Shown piece by piece: positions 58,646 to 64,000 of a DNA stretch of 64,000 bases. This stretch comes from Talaromyces rugulosus. Lineage: Eukaryota; Ascomycota; Eurotiomycetes; Eurotiales; Trichocomaceae. Each line of letters starts with the position of its first letter. Position 1 is the stretch's first letter. The stretch is taken from contig NC_049562.1 of the NCBI RefSeq assembly GCF_013368755.1, positions 186,001 through 250,000 on the forward strand. The letters run 5' to 3'. A model generated the notes under the pieces. That model saw nothing but the letters and a program-made list of their open reading frames with translations, made no database searches and was not told the origin of the DNA. Position numbers and translations under genes: made by a program.

Positions 58646-59863
58646 TCAACACTGGTTATCAACAAGGTTGGAACGGCGAATGTAAATAGCCATCGAACAA
58701 AAATGGTCGTGCGGTAGGAATTCAAACTCATCATAGTTCTGACGCAGCATTTCGAACACTCGTGGGGAATCGGGATCGGTACTGGTATTGATATAAATAG
58801 ATGTCAGGTAAACCATTTTTTGTCAATTATAGGTCTTGACCACAACTTACACCATATGTTCTTTTTCAACAACTGGTGGAGTCCAGATTAGAATGGCCGG
58901 CCGAGCAAGGTCAGCAATAACTTGTTTGACAGGGATGTTTGGAGCACAAGAAAAGACCACCGAGTTATCGTCCACTTTCAGAAACCCTTCGGGGTCATCT
59001 AAAACCTCAATACCAAAATTCTCCAGAACTGTTTTGTCAACAGTGTTATAGATTGGGTCTTGAGCATAGCATAAAATTTGGCCCTTTTTTGTCGTGTTCT
59101 TCTCCTGCAGCACGCTTTGCAGTGTAAGCAGCAATGCATGTTGGGAAGCCGATCGTTGAGCGCGGTCCAAAGAGCCCTCTAAAAATGTCATATCACCACA
59201 TGCAAATCCGACAACCGTTGTGATCTCGCACGGTACGTCTGCATCTTGCAATGTTATCTTGAGCCGCTGACATGTTTCACTTTGCTCCCATGACCGGATA
59301 CTCTCCTTGAGCAGCTGCTCGACGTCTGCACAGCTGGCAATGGGAAGTTCCCATACATCCTTTGTTTTTTTGTCCCGTAAAACTTGCCAGTGGTGGAGTC
59401 GCAAAGGGCACAACCCGAGATAAAGGTTTGTATAACCGGACTCAATATCGCGTCTTAGGTGCTCGATTGGCTCATAATTTATGAACGGCTGGGTACTGTT
59501 TGTGGCGAATTGAAGTCAGAAAATGGACCCAAATATTCCCACTTAATTTATATCTTACACCACAAGTTCCCGATCTCGGTCCTCGTCCCTGTATGTCGGA
59601 GTGACCTTGCCAATATCAACGTCGAAATCGACCTTTACTCCGTCTAGTGCGATTACGGATATCGTATCACCTCTGACGAGGGGGTTCTTTATTTGTTCAT
59701 GTGTATAAAGAATTGATTCTCTCGTAAAAAGAGGTTTGCCCGAGTCATATAACTGGTTGAGTTTGGCGATCGCTGCAACCACAGCTGTTGGATCTCGTTC
59801 TTCTTCGTCTTCGGGTTCTCCAGCACGGCGAGACAGGCTGACCCATGAATACATTGCCGGCAT
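58646..59863 (-). CDS. SRR1-like domain protein
   Basis: Exons 59863-59559, 59495-58851 and 58781-58646 (introns 63 and 69 bp, both GTGTAAG-type, phase 2) give 361 residues. The SRR1-like domain (named for the Arabidopsis clock protein) is shown by VVGFACGDM near residue 197, RSASQHALLL, QDPIYNTVDKTVLENFG near 247, VLDDPEGFLKVDD, NIPVKQVIADLARPA near 288 and the end NYDEFEF. The function of fungal members is unknown. The gene diverges from the Zn2Cys6 regulator at 60267 across 403 bp and so may share its control. Confidence 0.87.
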
Positions 59864-60266
59864 GTCAAATGAATGCCGTTTGATTGATAATATGGATTAG
59901 TTTGACTGCATCTGGTGATGGAACAGGAAGGCTTAGATCAACAAGAACAGCGAAACTTCAGGCGCGGGGTTATCCCAGGCAACGCTGGCGCTTAGACGCT
60001 CAGCCTCGCCAATGACCGTACGCAGCCATGAGTATTAACTATTTTCTATCACACTCCTTCGTTTCCGCCCAGACCGAATTGATATTCTGTTCTATCCTTG
60101 TCTAGGGTTGCTGAAAAGGGAAAAACGCTTTACCACGCGGGGTTAGCGGAGTTAATAGCCCAGTCAGCCTTTTCTTCGTCCTCGTATCTTCAACTTGTCC
60201 CTAACAAAGTACTATCTTTGTGGAAGGAAATCCAGCTACGCCCGGATTATCGCGAAGTGGCTCATC
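59864..60266. promoter_or_regulatory. Divergent promoter, SRR1-like gene / Zn2Cys6 regulator
   Basis: The 403 bp lie between two outward-facing starts. The arrangement often links a cluster regulator to a target gene. No binding site assigned. Confidence 0.45.
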
Positions 60267-61773
60267 ATGGTTTACCGTGGCAGGCCTTCTAAGTCATGCC
60301 GTGAATGCCGGAGTCGTGACATCAAGGTGCACAACTCCTCGACCACCGCCAGACTGGTCATGCTAACGCCATCTCCAGTGCGACAAAAAGAAGCCAGGAT
60401 GCTCTCAGTGCTCGCGCGCCGCGATTTCATGCCTCGGATATCCAGATGCGTCGCGGCTGCTCATTTGCAATGAGACGAATTCGACCATTTTCAAAGCGAG
60501 TAAACGCGATGGCGCCTTGCGTCGCGTTTCCTCACCAGGGCCCGTATCTACTGTGTTTTTGCCCTCGTTCGAAAGCCGCGCAAAATCTTTTTTCATCTCA
60601 CAGTATGTTCTTGATTCGGATAAGACAAATTCGTTTGCGTACATGCGATTTTTCCACCCAGCTAGGGTCGAAGACCCCCCTCTGCTCGCCACTGTCGTTC
60701 GCGCCGTGTTCTTAGCCTTTTTCTCATTCTCCCATCACTCGCAGTCGGCTCTTTATCATGCCCGCGTGAGTTATGGATCAGCACTGGCCCTGACAAGCAA
60801 CGCTATTCAGTCGCCGAAAGAGGCAAGGAAGGACACCACGTTGTTGGCCCTCTTGCTCATGAGCGTCTTTGAAAGACTTACGCACACCATCAAGAGTCAG
60901 ATTCCCATGCGAAATGCTCATTTGCGAGGCGCTCTGGGCCTTGTGCGCTATCGAGGCAATACACTGTTCTCCGGGTGGGCCGGTGCCACTATGTCTTTGC
61001 AGTTGACCGAACTCATTACACTTGACTGCCTTGCGAACGGAGTAGAAATTCCTTCTGAACTACTGGCGTTGAGAGTACGGACTTCGGAAAAGATAGATAC
61101 CCAATCTTCAAAGTGGAAATTTTCTCAGGTCTTGTTACAATATGCGGAGCTGAAAATTGCTATCAAAAACCGTCGCTCCCACAGAGAGATTATTCCACAG
61201 GCTGAAGCCCTGGATTGTCAGCTCGATCTGTTATCTCAGGAACTTCGGCCCTTTGTTATGGGAAAGAAAGATACGTTTTCCCGGCGAACTACTTGCGACA
61301 AATATCCGGATCACAGCACAAGAAGAAGCTGGAACAATATACGTGTTATTCGCATCTTGTTAGCCGAGACTATACGTGAACAGTGTACAGTACACCTTGC
61401 ATTCGCAGATGCAGCGGATAGCACTTCTATCGTTGAAAAGCTTGACGACGCAACCCAAAGAATTGTTTCGCTCGCCACAGAGATATGTTTTTCCATTCCA
61501 CACGACAAGTCCAGAGATTCTATGAGTGGCGATTTCTCCAGTGTTCAGAATAGTACAATGTTTTTTCACCTCTTTGTTTCAAAGAGCTCCTCTGTTCTCC
61601 CCGCTGATTTACAAACCACTATTTGTAAGAGACTAGGAGAACTGATACGCAAGCAGTTCTGTGGACTAGAAAGGATCATGACAGAGATTCTACGCGAGTC
61701 TGCTGTTAATGGAAGTGATGTATGGAAGGTATGGCTTAAAATTGGACACGAAAACTTCTCAATCGATACATGA
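60267..61773 (+). CDS. Zn2Cys6 fungal transcription factor
   Basis: Exon 1 (60267-60326) and exon 2 (60379-61773), with a 52-bp intron, give 484 residues. Splicing builds SCRECRSRDIKCDKKKPGC followed by SQCSRAAISC, a complete CX2CX6CX6CX2CX6C cluster at residues 11-38, from the start MVYRGRPSKSCRE. The remaining part is the helical DUF3468-like regulator body (LLALLLMSVFERL, HLRGALGLVRYRG). It acts in the nucleus. The intron placement inside the zinc cluster is common in this family. It lies between the SRR1-like gene and an aldo/keto reductase and is the probable local regulator of the 53-63 kb group. Confidence 0.88.
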
Positions 61774-61820
61774 AAGTCAAGAAAGTCGTATCCTTCAAGC
61801 ACGAATTATTGAACCACGAC

Positions 61821-62878
61821 TCAGTATTCGTTGAATGCCTGTGCAGCAGGAGGGAACCTAGCACCAGCTACTGGGAATTGTTTCAAAACAGTATCAATCG
61901 CCTCCAACTCAATGCTTGCCAGCAGAATGTCTTGGCTATTCTCTAGCAGCCTTTCCACGGACCTTGCTCCGGGAATAGGGACAATCACTGGCATCCCAGG
62001 CAGCTTGCTCTTTGTTTTGATCCAAGATAAAGCAAGCCGGGGTGTCGTCCACCCTTTTTCCTTTGCTAGCTTCTCGACTTCTTCAATCAATAATCTATTT
62101 TTTTGCGAAGGCATCTGGCTGCCACCGCGGAAACATACGATGGTGATCATTCTCTGGCAAATCGTCCAACCTCTTGATCTTACCGGTCAACATGCCAGCT
62201 CCCAAGGGAGTATGCGCTTCCAGAACAATGTCATGCTCTGCACAAACCTCTACCACCCCATTCTGGAAGACATCAGTGGCCCACAGACTGATTTCCGCTT
62301 CGACCATGTCAATCTTGGTCACCGCAACAGCTCGCCGGATCGTGTCGGGGCCAACCTCTGTCAGTTGAATACCACCGATTAAGCCCTCCTCTCTGAATTG
62401 TGCTAGTGCCCTCACACTCTCCTCGACTGGGATGGCCGGGTCAATCCGTGCGCAGCCAAGAATGTCGATATTCTTCTTTCCGTCTAGGATACGGAGGGCA
62501 TTATCGAGAAAGCCCCGCAGCCCCGCAGCTGAACAGTCCATTTTCACCGGGGCTAAATTAAGAAGACCGGTTTTGATGCAAAGAACGACCTTGTCGGCAT
62601 CTTCGGGGTTGGCAGTGAAATAGCGGTTCATCAAGTGCAGCGAGTTATTCTCAGGGGTGCCGTAGAAGTCGGCAGCGTTCCAAACATTGACTCCAGCAGC
62701 CAAGGCGGCTTTGAGCACTTTGAAGATTTCCTCCTGCGGCAGACTTTCGCCGGTGCGCAGGGTGAAGCCTTTGAGGATTGAAGTGTTAGCTGTGGATGTG
62801 AGCCATAAAGGTTTGTGGGCACGTACGCATCAGGCCGAGCCCATTCAAAGTAATTTCTTTTCCTGCAAGAACTGGCAT
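61821..62878 (-). CDS. Aldo/keto reductase, Plr1 type, frame broken at an A7 run
   Basis: Exon 1 is 62878-62827 (MPVLAGKEITLNGLGLM); a 58-bp phase-1 intron leads to exon 2 from 62768. NVWNAADFYGTPENNSLHLM and VVLCIKTGL mark the Plr1/AKR8 pyridoxal-reductase type, and PVIVPIPGARSVERLLEN the NADPH site. The frame stops at 62095 after FAKK. A run of seven A on the minus strand (plus 62098-62104) shifts it; downstream the homologous tail continues in another frame to the stop at 61821. A 6-A run would keep it open, so this is either a very recent inactivation or an assembly error. It is paralogous to the gene at 8249-9342, with the same intron position. Confidence 0.8.
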
Positions 62879-64000
62879 TTTGAAAAGTCTCGATTTGTAT
62901 CTTCTTATCCGAAAAAATAATTCGATAAAGCGTGAAAGTATCAATTGATCTTGTTCCTTGCTCCGTCTGTGATGACTTGTGGCAGTAATGTGGTATCAAT
63001 TCGGGTCTATTTATATTCCTTATAAAACCTTTGAGTACCCATTTTCCGGACTTTAGAACCCGATTCCCCCGTGCCATTCCATTCTCGCTCATGGTCCCGT
63101 AAAATCTGCTCCAGTATGGCGAGTCGACCAGGTGGTTACTCGTTTGGGTTTAGCGCACGTGCATATGTAACTATATTCTGAGACTTTCGGTGCAAAATAA
63201 TTGGCTAGGTACAAGAGTAGCGCTCTTCTAGAATGTATTTCTCCTCACTTACTCAAGGGGCAATTTCTGCGGGTAATCGGCGCGTCAAATATGCTAAATA
63301 AAACAGCAGGATGTTTCTACCTGTCCCAGCCGCGGAACACTGTATCGGGAAGGCTCGGATAGGCTTTCCTCGATTTCTAGTGTAGGGTGTACCAATGATA
63401 GTTAAAGAAATTTGAAAGGAATGCGTTGGAACTTCCACATGGATATTTTATTTTTGAGGCTCCTAATGATATTGGTGTTGTGCTAAAAATCATTTTAACA
63501 TTAAAGTTGAATCGTGGTGCGTTTTCCCCTCGGACTTCTCCGAGTCTGTTTAAAACATGTTAATTGATATTAATGGGATATATACTACTACATATTGTAG
63601 TATTCGATGTTGTTAACAGAAGGAGATACATAGAACACCCCACACGTGGATCCATGTCAACTGGCACATATATTGGCTCAATGTTGTATTTCTCCAGTGT
63701 TTTCACAACTTGAATATTCAATGTTGAATATATCAGTCGAAAAACCCCCAATGACAATTTTTCCTAATAAGAAACTAATTTCAGTAGTATTGAGTGCACC
63801 ATCTCTCATGTTTCTTTTTAAGACTCAAATTGACGCCATCATAGGGCGTGTAGCACTCGGTCAGCATCCAATAAAGCTTCTCACATTGTTCCGTCGGGCT
63901 CCGTATGTGGAAAGTGGATCTGCGAAAAGAGAAACTTACAGAAACCCCACCACAACAACATGTGGATATTTGTCGTGAACAAAAAAGAAACATTGGTTTT
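62879..64000. other. Window end, 1.1 kb, no supported gene
   Basis: Open frames occur on both strands at 63560-63993 but without start context, splice sites or family motifs. A minus-strand stretch near 63650-63740 (VVKTLEKYNIEPIYVPVD) reads protein-like and may be a relic or part of a gene beyond the window. Confidence 0.35.

Overview
This is a filamentous ascomycete nuclear window, most likely from the Eurotiales (Aspergillus/Penicillium type). The evidence is intron-rich genes with short introns (about 46-90 bp) that start GTRNGT, carry CTAAC/CTGAC/CTAAT branch sites and end YAG; Zn2Cys6 regulators; expanded MFS transporter, GST, FAD-monooxygenase and 2EXR families; and AT-rich stretches with RIP-like (CAG to TAG) damage. 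I saw no tRNA, rRNA, CRISPR or bacterial-type operon. Exon boundaries below were deduced by hand from splice signals, frame continuity and remembered family motifs.

Layout. 1-299 is the 3' end of an ERG28-like gene. 2234-5351 holds two secreted plant-polymer enzymes: a GH12 endoglucanase and a CE1/LpqC-type esterase. 6262-15487 is a transport and redox block: MFS transporter, pyridoxal-reductase-type aldo/keto reductase, MFS transporter, divergent Zn2Cys6 regulator, third MFS transporter. 17205-24388 holds a 2EXR protein, a protein of unknown family, and divergent from it a decayed LysM/hevein/GH18 killer-toxin-like chitinase in AT-rich DNA. 25959-32330 looks like an aromatic-catabolism neighbourhood: GST, maleylacetate-reductase-like enzyme, dead Ure2-type GST, sugar-type transporter. 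32960-34479 holds two small genes with mitochondrial flavour: an IFI6/IFI27-like protein and an MPC1-type pyruvate carrier. 35160-36883 is an L-domain surface receptor-like protein. 39035-40618 is a frameshifted Ayg1-family hydrolase. 42438-42722 is a small Cys-rich secreted protein. 43550-45926 is a FAD monooxygenase fused to a large membrane domain. 47290-47970 is a secreted protein with an LRAT/NlpC-like His...Cys pattern. 48384-49848 is a rhodopsin-domain membrane protein.

53001-62878 is the most cluster-like region: a complete 10-exon peroxisomal alcohol oxidase ending in ARL, an FMO-type monooxygenase, an SRR1-like protein divergent from a Zn2Cys6 regulator, and a second pyridoxal-reductase-type aldo/keto reductase whose frame breaks at an A7 run. 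The two aldo/keto reductases share the position and phase of their first intron, so they are duplicates at opposite ends of the window.

The whole looks like an accessory, possibly subterminal, region: few housekeeping genes, many transporters and oxidoreductases, secreted proteins, and pseudogenes at different stages of decay beside intact genes. The best candidates for something undescribed are the monooxygenase/membrane-domain fusion (43550-45926) and the alcohol oxidase/FMO/SRR1/regulator/AKR cluster (53001-62878).
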